Origin: Serpula lacrymans var. lacrymans S7.9
Taxonomy: Eukaryota; Basidiomycota; Agaricomycetes; Boletales; Serpulaceae
Direction of reading: 5' to 3'
Assembly: GCF_000218685.1 (NCBI RefSeq)
Contig: NW_006763292.1
Location: 124,001 to 188,000 of the forward strand
DNA length: 64,000 nucleotides
The translations under genes and the position numbers were made by a program. Positions 43,868 through 56,690 of this stretch are shown piece after piece. Numbering within the stretch: position 1 is the first letter of the stretch; every line of letters starts with the position of its first letter. The notes under the pieces were generated by a model. That model had not been told where the DNA came from. It ran no database searches and worked only from the letters and a program-made list of their open reading frames with translations.

Positions 43868-45201
43868 TGCCCTCCCGGCACCTCAATTCACATTGATTGG
43901 TAAAGACTGGGTCACAGCATGTACATACACAGGCAGCAAATGTAAAACAAAAGGATTACAGATTATGTAGTATATGCAACCAATCTTGTTCATCACATAT
44001 GCTGGCAAGAGGGACTTCAAGTTGATGTGATGAGCCAGGAGGCAATCACAGAGTTGTTGCCAGTACGTGGATGACTAATTTGGGGAGCAAATGAAAATTT
44101 GAATGGAATTATTGTGGTAGTGTACATGTGGCAGTCATTGATAATATGGATCATTGGAGCAAGTTCCTGGTGCCATTTCTAGTGTCAAATTGTGGTTTTA
44201 CTAAAATCTGGTAACATATAGTACCAGGAATACTACTAGCCCCTATTACTAGTAGTACTTCAAGTTGCAGCAGTGGGCCAAGCAAATTTCAATCCTGTCA
44301 AGTTAATGAATACTGAGGTCAATTTGTCTTTGAAAAGAAGGCTTGGCCCAGGGATACATTTAATAAATCATTAATGACCAATTAGTCACGTAACCCAACT
44401 ATTTCATTTTACCCCAGGTTGTGAGTTTTTCATCAAGTCATGATGGTGAGGAGGTATCTGTTCCATATTTTATACAATCTGTAACCTATCTCTTAAAGTA
44501 AAGTACCTATTTTGAATCATACAAAATATATTGCCTTGGCAATTACTCCCCTGCTGATTACTCTAAGCTCAACAGACAGTCAATCCTCAGATACTTCTTG
44601 CCTTTGTACTCCTTAACTAGCTCTGGCATGCCAGTGGAAGGGCTTAAGGTCAGACCATTGGCATGGTATAGCTGAATTATGATAGGGGTGTTTGGGGGGG
44701 GGGGAGTTATGTATTTGACTAGCATGGCTGCAAACACTTGGTATTCCATCTCAAGGACATAACCAAAATCATCATGAGCGCTGCTGGAGTTTCAGAGTTG
44801 GCAAAGTTGGCTGCCTTGGAGGACGGTACACATCATTGCATGGCCATGAAAACAGTTGGGGGTATGTGAACTAGTAAGGGAAGCATGCTAAATATCCCAT
44901 CTCATCAATCACAACTCCCTTCTCACAGCAAATGGGACAATATTCCTGTCTGGGTCAAATGGGGGTGCCACATGCTTGACGCCAACACAGTAGCAATGAA
45001 AAAAGTTTTGCTCTCACGTCTACACTTTATGGCATGCATCAATCTTTATTTCTGCAGCCATGTGTCTGTTAGGGCAGGGATGGTCGAGTTTTTTACTGTG
45101 TCATGTGGAGTGAAACATCTAGTGGCAATGGCAACATGCATTATAGTCCTCACCCCAAACATATTTCACACCAGGAGATGGTGGATATTGTGAAAAATAA
45201 A
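43868..45201. other. Intergenic sequence, nothing recognised
   Basis: A G-run lies near 44691-44704. Frames at 44558-44749 (minus) and 44885-45193 (plus) show no motif. Confidence 0.3.
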
Positions 45202-45469
45202 TGGTATTGAGCCTGAGTCTGATAGGGTAGGAGCATCTGTGGAGATTATCACGGCTGGAAGAGAGAGGTACCAGCTGCAGCTCCAAGACATGAAGAAATC
45301 ATCTCTCTTGTCTTTGCCTGTCCACTATCGCAATCTTCCAGATCCAGCCTTATCTGGGATCAGCAAGCCTTCAAGCAGAACTAAACACACTTCAGATAGA
45401 AATGAAGGGGATGAGCCTGTCAGCAAGCACCTCAGACTAACGCACATCCATAGCAGGCAAACAAAGTAA
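45202..45469 (+). other. Basic, Ser-rich open frame, unrecognised
   Basis: The frame reads on through VGASVEIITAGRERYQLQLQ to a Lys/Arg/Ser-rich end and stops at 45467-45469. It could be a terminal exon of a decayed gene. Confidence 0.3.
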
Positions 45470-46399
45470 AAGGAGGTACTTCTTTTGTCTTTTATTTTAC
45501 AATTTTGAACAAATCCTGAACTGTACCTGTAGAATGTCACGGTATTGCTATCAGTCACAGTGTAGTCTGTAGCTTTACATGTAATCTTTAGGTTCAATTA
45601 TATAGAGTAGCCGCATATTTATAGAATTGATTTTTTTTATGGCTGAGCCAGTGGTGTCTCTTCAATGTTTATTATAGATGTTTTTTAACCATTGTACAGA
45701 CCATACATAGACATCCATAAGAGCTTCACCATGAGTATGACTACAATGTAATTCTACTCTGGAAAGCAATCAAGTTGTTACCCTTTGGAGAGGTTGGACT
45801 CGGACCGGATTATCGGTGCACCAGCAACCATCAGCCCAGTCGGAAACAACAATTTGCCTACCAAGCCCAACCTATTTATACCCATTTTTTCCGACAATTT
45901 GGTGAATTTAGGTAAGATTCTTAACTTTACTGTTTCTCAGGATTTTTCTCAACTCCCATCCATAGCCATATTTTCACAACCATAGCAAAATGTACATAGG
46001 ATGGGAATTGTTATCAATCTATATGATTTCTTACTTATTGAATTATAGAAATAATGTTTAAAACCATTCTCATTGAATTATTAAAAAAAATTGAATTACA
46101 AACAAGTACACTAAAAGACAATGCATAGAAAACCAAGATAAAAATAATTAAATTGAAAGTAAACAGATTGCACAACAAGCAAACAAATCTTACTGAAAGA
46201 GAACAAAAAAGAGAGTGAATTAGAAAAAATCCTACTGAAACGAAAACAATACCTCTATAGTACAACCAATCCTACTGAAAGCCAACCTCACTTAGTACAA
46301 ACACTAGTATCCAGTTTCTAGATAAAAAAGCATGTCAGTAATATAATATAACACGCTGTAAAGCTTATCATGATGGCTGCTTTGGAGGCATAATCCTAT
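45470..46399. other. Very AT-rich intergenic sequence with AATCCTACTGAAA direct repeats
   Basis: The 13-mer or close variants occur near 46188, 46228 and 46269. No gene is seen. Confidence 0.45.
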
Positions 46400-47561
46400 G
46401 TATGAAATTGATATTATTAGCCTGAATTAAATAGACAAATAATTGAACATACCTTCCATTCCTGTAAGGGTAAATCTTTGAAAAAGGCCTTGAAATCAGA
46501 TTTTAGTCCACCGGCATTCTTGTTAAGCCAATCCTTAGCGTACAAATTTCTTTGAAAAGAAGGATATACTATAAGTATCTCAATAAAGACAGAAGAATTA
46601 CTCACTTCGGTGTAATGGTAGACAACACAGCCAGGAGCTTGGCTTTTTTTATTTTGCTTCTGAATAGCTCAGATTTTGCTGCCTTGGAGACCTTTGACAA
46701 AATGGTGCTTGAGTTGACAGGATGGGAATTAATGGATGACATAGCCATGATTGTCTCGATCGGCTTGCTACAAAGGCTTGCTGACAGATTTTTCAACTGT
46801 AAACTGTGTTAGCTAGAATGAATCAATAAAACCAAATATCCTACTCTAATTTTAAAAGCCTATGATGCAGGTGCAGTACCTGCAGCCTGCCAAGCAGATG
46901 TAGTTGGAATAGTTTTAGGGATTTTGGTGACTGCTTCCTCAGGAACCAATGTGGCATTGGTAGAGTTGAGATCCACGATGCTGATTGCTAAGTCACAATC
47001 ATCGGATACCCTTGCTATCTTGCTTATGTGATCATTGGCAATGGGCAATTCATCCGACAATTCCAGACTATCGCACTTGCATTTTTTGCTGTCATTATTG
47101 TCATTATTCTTGGTCTTAACCTTGGATTTGCCCTCCTTTTGCCATCTGTACCATCCTGAGTAAGTTTCTGAGCAGGTCTTGCAGATTTTCTAGTTTGCTT
47201 TGCACCACCCCATCTCTGGTTATGCTGCCAGAAGCCCTTTGGAGCATTCATTTTGAATCACCATGCCAGCTCCAGACCACATTTCTGGGGCAGTACCTGC
47301 CTTCTTCAGGTCCGTGAAAAACTCTTGCAGCCATTGGCGAATATTACGCAATCAGAACCCATCAATTGGCACCCCATCAATGGGCACCCTATCAATGTCT
47401 TCCACATATAACATCCCAATGTTCACACCTTGGGCAATTTGAGAGCATCCACACTTCCCAGGGTTAGCAGGTTGTTCCACATCCTTAGGTTTGTTTTTTT
47501 TGTGCTTCAGTTGCCACCTTCCATTCTTCCTCAGTCCAAAATTTGAGGTTGGAAAAATCAT
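46400..47561 (-). pseudogene. Unrecognised multi-exon relic
   Basis: Blocks down the minus strand: LRKNGRWQLKHKKNKPKDVE (about 47540), GVNIGMLYVEDIDR with a repeated DGVPID, a stop, IRQWLQEFFTDLKKAGTAPE and MWSGAGMVIQNECSKG (47345-47240), a Lys-rich part, SDELPIANDHISKIARVSDD (47060), and NLYAKDWLNKNAGGLKSDFK with AFFKDLPLQEW (46550-46460). Continuity between blocks suggests one gene, with internal stops. I do not recognise the family. Confidence 0.4.
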
Positions 47562-47584
47562 TGCATGAATAAATTGGCAGTGTC

Positions 47585-47895
47585 TGTTACAATTGACGTA
47601 CCAGTACCTACTTACACTTCACCTTTTTTGTACATTTACAACACCTGATCAATGTCTAGACTCATCATGTGACCGGCCACATGCTAAACATTGAACTTTA
47701 AACTCTATTTACAACTGTACAGTACCTCATGTATTTTAGTATATATACAGGAGCAATACATGGGGAAGGACTCAGCAAGTCTTCCTGTTGTCTAGCACAA
47801 CAAACCCATTGAAACCTGAGGGGTGATCCCTCCTTCTCTCTTCTCTTATGCTTGTCTGAGTTGTGCGCCAGAGTAAAAAACTCTTGGTCATTACA
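47585..47895 (+). mobile_element. Solo LTR (311 bp) with exact GTGTC target duplication
   Basis: GTGTC flanks both ends (47580-47584 and 47896-47900). The sequence runs TGTTACAATTGACG to GGTCATTACA and is homologous in reverse to 30216-30560. It carries GTGACCGGCCACATG where the other copy has the perfect palindrome, and a TATATAC stretch in the middle. Confidence 0.93.
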
Positions 47896-47975
47896 GTGTC
47901 TAAATTTCACCTGCGTTATTGACCTTCTCCAAAAGAAGATCATATGCGTGTTTGTGTCTTTTCAGCATGTGATAA

Positions 47976-47997
47976 GATTAGATTAGATTAGATTAGA
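47976..47997. repeat. GATTA pentanucleotide microsatellite
   Basis: Four perfect GATTA units in tandem, preceded by GATAA. Confidence 0.9.
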
Positions 47998-48418
47998 CAT
48001 ACTTTAAACCTTCGTATTTGGCTGATATCGAGTTGATGTTGGCCTTGCTCTTGTCCAGATCTTGTAATACTTGTTGGTGGAGGTGCAATGGAATCTGAGG
48101 GATACTAATATTATGTTGACTATTAAATGTATCTGTACTGGTCCCCATAGAATACATTGTATTGAAAATATTTCCAAAGCCATTCATGCTGGGATTTGTA
48201 AGTGGGTTTGTAAGTGGGTTCCATGTGTTTGTGCCTAGACCAAGATCTCGAGGGTCATGGGAACCATGCAGATATGAAGGCCATGTCCTATTGTGCCTGC
48301 TCTGGGAAGATTGTGGCTGTGGTGATGGTGAGAAATCAGTCAGATCAGTTTGCAAAGACTCTGACATTGACAACAATGAAGGCAACAGCAAAGAGTTTGA
48401 GGAAGACATAGAGGACAT
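47993..48418 (-). CDS. Hypothetical Ser-rich protein (141 aa)
   Basis: An uninterrupted frame from ATG at 48418 to a stop in the GATTA repeat. It is rich in Ser, Thr, Asn and Pro, with a short direct repeat (LTNPLTNPS) and a helical Gln/Leu-rich end including LHQQVLQDLDKSKANINSIS. No family recognised. It may be an exon of a longer gene; the start has no special support. Confidence 0.35.
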   Translation of the reverse strand: MSSMSSSNSLLLPSLLSMSESLQTDLTDFSPSPQPQSSQSRHNRTWPSYLHGSHDPRDLGLGTNTWNPLTNPLTNPSMNGFGNIFNTMYSMGTSTDTFNSQHNISIPQIPLHLHQQVLQDLDKSKANINSISAKYEGLKYV

Positions 48419-48422
48419 AGAG

Positions 48423-48441
48423 GGAGAGAGAGAGAGAGAGG
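48423..48441. repeat. GA dinucleotide microsatellite
   Basis: About nine GA units in a row. Confidence 0.9.
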
Positions 48442-48449
48442 ATTAGGGT

Positions 48450-48996
48450 GAAAAAGTATCCCAGGCATGTTATTCAGTTTATTTTGGGTAATCTCATACT
48501 GATGCACACAGTCACACTATTTCCCTCATCACATCCTTCTCCTATTCCCTTTTGTATGTATCTAATTCATGGTATATTGCTCTTCCACCTATTACTACAC
48601 TTTCCCCCATGCGAATATTACCCTACATTATCCTGCAATAGAGCTTCATCATTGTCTTCTTCTGTTTGACCAGCCATAATACCAGCATCTAAACCTCGCT
48701 TTTCAACAGCAAAAGGCCTCGCCTCGCCTCTAATGCTATGTGGGACCATGGCAACAACAGATTGTATTGACTTCATATCAACAGTGTAAAGGGCAGCGTC
48801 ACCTTGATGCTTGCAAGAATAGACTGTTGAAAATGATTGTTAAAGGAGGTCCTGATCGGGCTGAGACCACAATGGCACAACTGCAACTGAGTGTATCATG
48901 TCGCTAAACAAAATTTGCATGCAGAACAATACTTCAGCAAATACATTTTGCCATTTAAAACTAGCTGTAAGAATGATGAGATGTCAGTATAGATTG
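48450..48996. other. Intergenic sequence, nothing recognised
   Basis: A plus-strand frame to 48669 is hydrophobic and low in complexity. No motif. Confidence 0.3.
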
Positions 48997-51900
48997 TCAG
49001 ATTTTTAGGGGAAACTCACTTTGACATGTCTTGAAGTTCAAAGGCTGTGTTTCCCTGGAGTTTCTTCCCCCAAATGCTTCAAGCAATTTGAGCGGTAGGT
49101 AAACGCAATCAAGCCCATTTGCGCACATGAGTATTAGGCTGAAAGGATAACTGATGTGCTTGAGCATATGTGTTGATTGAATCTGCCTCATATGGTCGAA
49201 GAATTTGCTCAATACAGTCTTGCTTGTGAAGGAGTATATAGTGGTCATCAATCTTGTGGGAACCTTGAGGTAAGTGCTCTTTAGGCTCAAGATCAGGAAT
49301 AATTGCTTTCAGAGCATTGACTTGCGCACGGATAACAGCCCTCTGAGATAAGTTGGTGTATGGATTTGAATGTTGCCGGATTTCCTGTCCCAAGTTGCCA
49401 ATAGTGTGTTCCATAGTTCATTGGGATGAACAGATAGCTGAACCTGTGCAAATAACCTCGGAAGCAATGTGTAGGAGAGAATGAACTGCAGGGTGTACAA
49501 AATGAAGGTGAGAGAGTTTTTTTTGGTAGCATAATTTCTCAAACTCCAGTACAAAGTCAGTGAAAAGTTTACTCGCTTCTAGGATATCTTGTAATTTGAT
49601 TTTATGCTGGTGCATCAATCGGACAGCACAGACTAACTTGCAGAAGCTGGTTCAGTAGATAAACGGCAAGATATTGTACAACAATGCAGGAGCAAGACCA
49701 TAGATGTAGAGCAGGTATTCCCAAGCTTTGTAGCCACTGGAGACCTTTTTGCTGGGTCTCGAGGAAAACGGTCAAAGGATCCTGGGATGTGTTGTGCAGC
49801 ATCAGCAACTGCTTGGCCATGTTGGGTCTATATATCATTTTGTAATACTGCCTATGTCCAATCAAGTTTGTTGTCCATAACATCACATTTGAAAGTTCCA
49901 TGCCAAAGAGGAATCAAAAGGTCCGGAATATTGAGGGATATCAAGTGCATGATATCTAATCCCAATAAGTTTGGTAGGCCAAGGATTTTGCTTGATGAAA
50001 GACCCAAGAAAATATTTGGCCTGCTAATTCCAGTGTTGAGGTGGAGCTCTTAATATTGCATTTTGTTTTGAGCTTGCATGAGTTGTGCAAGTTCTTGGCA
50101 ATACATATCTGGAAAGAGAGTTGAAGAGTCATTTGGATCAGGTAGGCCATGCGGATCTATATTGTCATGACTGCATCCTTTGACATTATAACTTCCTGAT
50201 GGTTTCAGCAGAGCTGGACAGTAGTGGGTGCCTCCTGGCTTGTGTTTTCCTTTGAAGCCACAATACAGGCGACACCCATGCTTTCCATTGTGTCCTACCA
50301 GGCCATTCAGATAAACTATTCCTGGGCCATCTGCAGTTGCAACAGCGAGAAAAGGCCTTGAGGTAAATATGCGGCCTTGAGATGTATCCCACACGCAAAA
50401 CCTTGTTTTTGGATTGCTGATAAGTGATGGAGGCCTGGAAACAGGAACAAATTGATATTAACTGGTTTGTTGGGCCCTGGGATGATACAGCCTGGAATTA
50501 CATATTTTTTTTTGTAGTGTTTGTCAGGAGATATGTCAAATATCACCCAGATGTACATCCAGTAGTCAGATAACTTGGTTTTGTATAACTGAGCGCCGTC
50601 CATGGAGAAAATCAAAACTGTGTTGTCGGATTGATTGTAACCGTCTTGCACAGCACAAATGTAGTCGCTCCCGGCAAAAAAGTCATCATGTTCTTCGGGA
50701 GAATCCCCATCACTGCATCGGATCTGTTTGAGAATTTTTGCAGCCGCTGTTTCATGATGTCGCCTATTTTCCGCACTAGTTTTATCTCGCCAAAGCGCCT
50801 GTATCTGGGATCCAATGGGCATGGTATGGAACTGTTGAGTTGACACTAGTTTTTTTCCTTTACTCTGTTCAAGAATTTGTTGATTATAACGGGATATAGA
50901 GCATTTGGGACATTTGTCAAGATTGGAGAAGGGGCCTGTATAAGCAATACATGAATTAGGACACATGTCATGAATTATGGACTCGATACCTGTAAGTTCA
51001 GCTATGCAACATTTGATGCAGTAATATGAGGGGTTTAATCCTCATCTTGAGGATGCCTGCAATTGTAAGCATCTCGGACTTTATTGTAAATATCTCCGGA
51101 TGCACTAAAAACAGCTCAATTGCAAAATGTCCCTCTGGTCCTTCAAGTTCTCATAAGGCTTCAGGGGGATATAGCGGACATTGTATTGCCTCTGGATCCA
51201 TGTTTGTTTGGCTGTTGTTGAGTGCCGCATTCTTGATTGCGTTGATAAAGGACATAGCCATTTTGATGTTGTCTAGTTTGCTGAGGCTGGAAAGCCTTTC
51301 AAGGTTGCTTTCATCAAGTCCTTGCACAACCGGACAAGTTTTTTGGGGTTTTTGTGGTGGATCTTGAGCAGGAGGACCTTGAGGAGTGCTTTGAGACAAC
51401 TCGGGGTGATTTTGATTTAATGTTGTGTCTTTTTGAGCCTGATTGTTGTGTACATGCTAGTAAGAACATAGAAATGAGTTAAATATTCACACAATAGAGT
51501 GGAATAGTAGTAATACGCACTTCTGTATCCTTGTGCATGTAAATACCTGTGGAAATTATATTACATAAGCAAACTTCAGAGCTTTGCCTGAAGTTTTACT
51601 CTGTGATTACAGCTAGCCTTTTGTGGCTATCATTGTCTTTTACATGATATTTACATATGTTTGTTATATAAAAAGCATGTATTTAGGTTGTTATGGCATT
51701 TGTTTGCCCCAGGAATCCTTCTTCTGTGCTTGTTCCCGCGCCCTGAGGGACCAAATATCCGACAATACCACTATCTCTAGCTTCAAAATCATTATTTGCC
51801 CCCAGGTCATCTTCAAGTCCAACTCATTTACGCTTTCTTTGACACCGTGCAGGTAAAGACGGTCCTGGTTGTTCTGGTAGCTGCTGTCCCAATGCAATGG

Positions 51901-52072
51901 CGTGTTCTCTGATTGCGTTTTGCGTCGATTTGGAAATGATTGAGTTGCAATACTTCTTGTGGTTGTAATAAGTCTTCTCAGAGACTTTTCGTTGTATGCC
52001 TTTGCATTGAGTGAAACAATCACAATAGAATTCTTTATGAGGGCAAATAGAGGCCATTAATGTGTAGCACAA
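48997..52072 (-). pseudogene. Plavaka-type (CACTA superfamily) transposase, copy 2
   Basis: The N-terminus (52072-51824) carries a Cys-rich unit ending KVSEKTYYNHKKYC, typical of the family. Then come DESNLERLSSLSKLDNIKMA (51400-51150), MCPNSCIAYTGPFSNLDKCP (50966), QFHTMPIGSQIQALWRDKTS, VLIFSMDGAQLYKTKLSDYW, PGCIIPGPNKPVNINLFLFP and GLHHLSAIQKQG. After a frameshift near 50390 the frame has TADGPGIVYLNGLVGHNGKH and GGTHYCPALLKP. The C-terminus (49414-49110) has MEHTIGNLGQEIRQHSNPYT followed by NLSQR. Several frameshifts and stops separate these blocks. It differs clearly from copy 1, so the two are separate families or old insertions. Confidence 0.85.
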
Positions 52073-52843
52073 TCACACTACTGTTATCTTGTGTCTGATT
52101 GAGCTTCAACAATAAACTGATGTCAGGTTCTAGATTACTGACTGTGACTGTGGGAAATTGATTTTTAATTCGTTTTCTATGGATATAAATGGTACAAATG
52201 GTACGAAATTATGGCAATTTTGTTGTTTTTGACTGGGCATCAGCTTTCCTTCAGCTGACTAATCCAAAATTGTTGGTTTTCCGGCATTTCCCAAAAAACC
52301 AAAACCCGACCTTTACCACCAAACCAACAAAACATAATATTGATTATATTTTGTCTTTCACTCATCCTAGTAGATTGATAAATAATACTCATTTTATTAT
52401 TATTTATCCCATCCTCCCAATAGTGAGCGGCCATACAAAGCTGTCTTAGCAATGGTAAAGTGACCGCAAATTGCAGCAGACCCCGGGCCCTTCCGAGTCA
52501 TTCGGAAGTCTCTGCCAGTGCTTCGCAGAGAGCCGCACTCTTCTGGCCTTCCAATAGAGCAAACACTCACAGGCTCACCAGCTTGAATGCTGACTCTATT
52601 GACCATCAATTGATAAGGTCAACTTGTAGTAGATATTGATTGCAGTGACCTTATATAGGGGAGGGGGGGCTCTTGGTCATGGTGGTAACTCGGATTTGGA
52701 GTCACCCTGTGAGACCTATTTTATTCAAAGTTCAAATTGACATTATTGTACTAGTAGGTTAGGCCTGAATCAACTTGAAGCCGCGCTCCACTGTCACAAT
52801 CATCTCTAAATGATCTGAGTCACCCTTGCCGCAGCTGGGTGCC
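52073..52843. other. Spacer between Plavaka copy 2 and the Gypsy element, with a GC-rich patch
   Basis: 52440-52610 is noticeably GC-rich in an AT-rich setting, with a 69-codon minus-strand frame lacking motifs. No terminal repeats of the Plavaka element were found here. Confidence 0.35.
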
Positions 52844-53182
52844 TGTTACGAACTGTATTCACCATAGACTTTATTTCTCTTCACAAGTAGCTACACTCTG
52901 CTACTTACCTATACTTTCCCACACACACTGCCTGTTACGGTACCACCTGTCTTTGTTTGTTCAACACAAATGCCTACCCTAAAGTAGACACTATATATAT
53001 AGGCCTGTATTGTAGTTACTATCTCCAATACAATTGTATGCTTCAACAGTGTAACTTGGTATTCATTAGTTGAAACCCTCATCATCAGAATATGTCTCAA
53101 ACTCGTCTACAATGAGCTTATCAGAAACCCTTCACATATCAGAAACCCAGTGTTACCAGGCTTGCACATTCCAAGCGTAACA
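52844..53182 (+). repeat. 5' LTR of the Gypsy element
   Basis: 339 bp; a TATATATATAGG stretch near 52992 may be the promoter. The sequence after it (AAACAATTGTATTC) does not match a tRNA end that I can identify. Confidence 0.9.
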
Positions 53183-53246
53183 AAACAATTGTATTCTACA
53201 CCGTTATTCCCACGCTTTCTAGCGAAGGGATGAAAAAGACGACAAA

Positions 53247-54400
53247 ATGTCACGAGGAAGAAGACCCACTACCAGGGCACAGACCAGAGCAGAACCTACT
53301 CAGACAGCCACACCCCCAGTGTCGTCAAGGCAAGACAGAACAACAGCACCACCCCCTTTTCCCCAACCTGACGTCACCAGACTTCATATCAGAGAACAAG
53401 CAGACACATTTATTGAAGCTAGAACACGTTGGTTACAGTATTAGGCGAGAAGTCACCCACAGCTAATACCCAGAACCCAACACGATCCCCCAGTCTCGGA
53501 AGAAGACATCTACAACGAACAAGACTTTGAAAAATTCGCCGCAGAAGGTCAACCAGTACCACATCCCACACCTCGGATACTCCCCCCTGCACCCAACCCA
53601 TCTCCCATTCCACCAACTATCACCATTTCCAACACCACAGCACCCAAACCTACCAAGTTTGGAATTTTGATGGAATGCCCGACCGAGCCAATGGCTGGAT
53701 GTTGTCAGCCAAAGCATACTTTGACGTAAACGACACCATTTACGACTCCAACAAAAAGAAGGTCTTTGAAGCCCTCTCCCACATGGAGGAGGGAGCTACC
53801 CTAGCATGGAAAGAGACCAAACTGACGGAATACACCGGATCGGGCAAATACCCGAAATGGGCGGACTTCGAAACCGACTTTAACGGAACATTCATTACTG
53901 TGGACGTAAAGGGAGCGGCCAGTGCGGCCCTTATGGTGATGAAAATGGAAACAGGAGAAACGGCAGTAAAGTTCAACTCCCGTTTCATGGTAGACGCAGG
54001 AAAGAGCGGCTTAAACAACGAAGGACTAATCATGGTGTACAAAAGCTCCATATGCCCATACCTTCTTCAAAATGTACTCAACTCCTCTACACAACCCAAA
54101 AATATCGCAGGATGGATGAGCACAGTTGCTGGCCTAGACGCCAACTGGACAAACTCAAACAGCATCAGCGAAGGAAAATGGGGAAGGAAAGGAGAAAAGA
54201 AGAAAGAGGAGAAAGGAGGAAGAAGCCAATCATCCTCGGCAAAACATTTATCCAAAGATGAAGAAGACTCGCTCAAAAGAGAAGGGTGATGCTTTATATG
54301 CAAAGAACAGGGACACATCTCACGGTTCTGTCCGGAAAAGAAGAAAGGAAAACAACCGGATCGAAGGATCAGAACGGCAGAAGTTGAAAAGAATGAAGCC
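53247..54400 (+). pseudogene. Gypsy gag with CCHC zinc knuckle
   Basis: The frame from ATG 53247 (MSRGRRPTTRAQTRAEPTQT) meets TAG at 53442 and continues in frame as a Pro-rich stretch until a one-base shift near 53660. It then reads NFDGMPDRANGWMLSAKAYF, ATLAWKETKLTEYTGSG and a Lys-rich tail to TGA at 54287. Directly after that stop comes CFICKEQGHISRFC, a classical C-X2-C-X4-H-X4-C nucleocapsid knuckle. Gag forms the particle and packages the RNA. The in-frame TGA separates the knuckle from the capsid part in this copy. Confidence 0.85.
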
Positions 54401-54510
54401 GAAACGGTGGTAGAAGACAGAAGAGGAATTTCTCACATCCTCAAAATGTGGAAAAAACTCAACGAAGCAGATCGAGCCAGCACCATTGACGAATTGGAAA
54501 AAGAGGGTTT

Positions 54511-54860
54511 TTGAAAGGACAACCCACACCAATGTTGGTACCATCCAAAATAGCCGTTGTAACAATAGCCACGATCAATTCAAACTCTTTACAAATTGAT
54601 ACTATGTTACGACAAAAAACCATTGGAACAAAAGCATTAATAGACTCAGGGACGCAAAATTCGCAATCAAACATCGCCTACCATTCAACAAACTGGAAAC
54701 ACCCATCACGTGCAAAAACGTAGATGGAACCATCAACAACGGAGGAAAAATCACCCATTACACATATCAACGAATTGAAGCAGGAGGAAAGAATGCCATG
54801 TGCAAATTCCTCATCACCAGATTAGGAGGAGAAGACATTCTCCTAGGATACCCGTGGCTC
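54511..54860 (+). pseudogene. Gypsy aspartic protease
   Basis: KALIDSGTQN carries the catalytic DSG. A one-base indel near 54655 shifts to the next frame, where GGEDILLGYPWLHKVNPTID completes the fold (about 54825-54885). The protease would release the mature Gag and Pol proteins. Broken in this copy. Confidence 0.8.
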
Positions 54861-56690
54861 CACAAGGTAAACCCCACAATAGACTGGACATCAAAAAGTG
54901 TGGATACCCAACATGCCATCCACACCATCCAATCACTCTCCAACCGATCCATGATTTGCACCATCACAATTGATCGACCAGAACTATTGATCAACTACGT
55001 ACACAAAACACGGATCTTTGCAAAAACCAACACGGCAATGGAATTAGCTATCCAGAATAACATTGAAAAAAAGATAACGGAACTACCCGAAATCTACAAA
55101 GAGTTTGCACAGGTCTTTGACAAAAAGGCTTCGGAAAGACTACCCAAAAGAAGGATCTACAATCACGCCATAAACCTAAAACCGGAGTTTAAACCAAAAG
55201 ATTGTAAAATCTATCCTTTATCGCCAAAAGAAAACACCGTGCTAGAAGAATTCCTTGACGACAACCTTCGAAAAGGATATATTAGACCAAGCAAATCTCT
55301 AATGGCTCCCCCCTTCTTTTACATAGACAAAAAGGACGGATCTTTGCGACCATGCCAAGACTATCGACAACTTAACAAACAAACAATCTGAGATCCTTAC
55401 CCACTGCCCATGATCCCCGACCTCATAGACCAACTCCGTGGAACATCCCACTTCACAAAATTAGACCTACGTTGGGGATATAACAATGTCAGGATAAAAG
55501 AAGGAGATGAATAGAAGGCGGCATTCAAAACCCGAAAAGGACTCTTTGAACCCACAGTGATGTTCTTTGGCATGTGCAACTCCCCGGCCACCTTCCAACA
55601 CATGATGAACGACCTCTTTGCAGACATGATAGACGAAGGATGGCTTATCATATACATGGATGATATGCTCATATTTAGCAATGAACCAGAAGAACACTAC
55701 CTGCGGACAAAAAGAGTATTGCAACGCCTAAGCGGAAACAACCTATACCTGAAACTAGAAAAATGCACGTTTGATGTAGCCGAAATCGAATATCTCAGCA
55801 TGATCGTCTGTCACAACCAGGTGCAAATGGACCCAGTAAAACTGGCTGGAATCCAAAATTGGCCTACGCCGACCAACATCCACGAAGTGCAAAAGTTCCT
55901 CGGATTTGGCAACTTCTACCGCAAATTCATTGGCCACTACTCGGAACTCGCTAAATCGCTCAATGCCTTACTGGAAAAAGGGAGAACTTGGAACTGGACA
56001 AAAACCGAAGAAAACGCATTTGCGCTGCTGAAATACCGCTTTAGCAGATCACCGGTCACTCAGATACCCGATCCGAACAAACCGTCCCAAATTGCAGCAG
56101 ACGCATCCAAACACGCAACTGGGGCGGTACTAAACCAGCCAGATGACAATGGAGTATGGCATCCATGTGCCTTCTTCTCCAAAACATTGTCCCCAGCCGA
56201 AAAGAACTACCAAATATACAACAAGGAACTACTTGCTGTCATCAGAGGATTGGAAGAATAGAAACATTATATCCTAGGCAGTGCCCACACAACGGAGATA
56301 CTAACCGACCACAAAAATCTCACATACTGGCAAGAAGCCAGAAAATTGACACCACGACAACGACACTGGCAACTTCTACTCTCCCAGTACAACTATACCC
56401 TGAAACATGTACCAGGAACGCAAATGACAATCCCGGACAATCTATCCAGAAGACCAGACCTGTACACAGAAGAAGAAGAACAAGACACGCCACTACTCCC
56501 AAAAACTGTCTTCGCCGCAGTAGCAACCACAGATCCATTTTTCACCAACATACAAAACAGTTTACACGAAGGGAACAAATTACCAATGCACTTGGATCCC
56601 AAAGATTGGACCATCAAAGATGACAATGTGTTCTACAAGAACCACCGTTATAGAGAAAAACATGTATTCAACAACAACACGATTTGGTAA
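54861..56690 (+). pseudogene. Gypsy reverse transcriptase and RNase H
   Basis: A single frame with three isolated stops: TGA at 55389 (from CGA), TAG at 55512 and TAG at 56259 (both fit TGG). Motifs: [58 protein letters not shown], the catalytic YMDDMLIFSN, FLGFGNFYRKFI, then the RNase H-like IAADASKHATGAVL and TEILTDHKNLTYW. A one-base shift near 56681 leads into integrase. Reverse transcriptase would copy the element RNA to DNA; the catalytic YMDD is intact. Confidence 0.9.

Noticed and set aside
47990..48450. Plus-strand ORFs at 48162-48446
   Set aside because: Low-complexity acidic tail from the GA repeat; antisense to the better Ser-rich frame.
52440..52610. rRNA gene fragment
   Set aside because: The GC-rich patch contains no segment that I recognise from 5S, 5.8S, 18S or 28S rRNA.
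55381..56261. Programmed stop-codon readthrough in Gypsy pol
   Set aside because: Three different stops at conserved Trp or Arg positions are better explained as mutations than as recoding.
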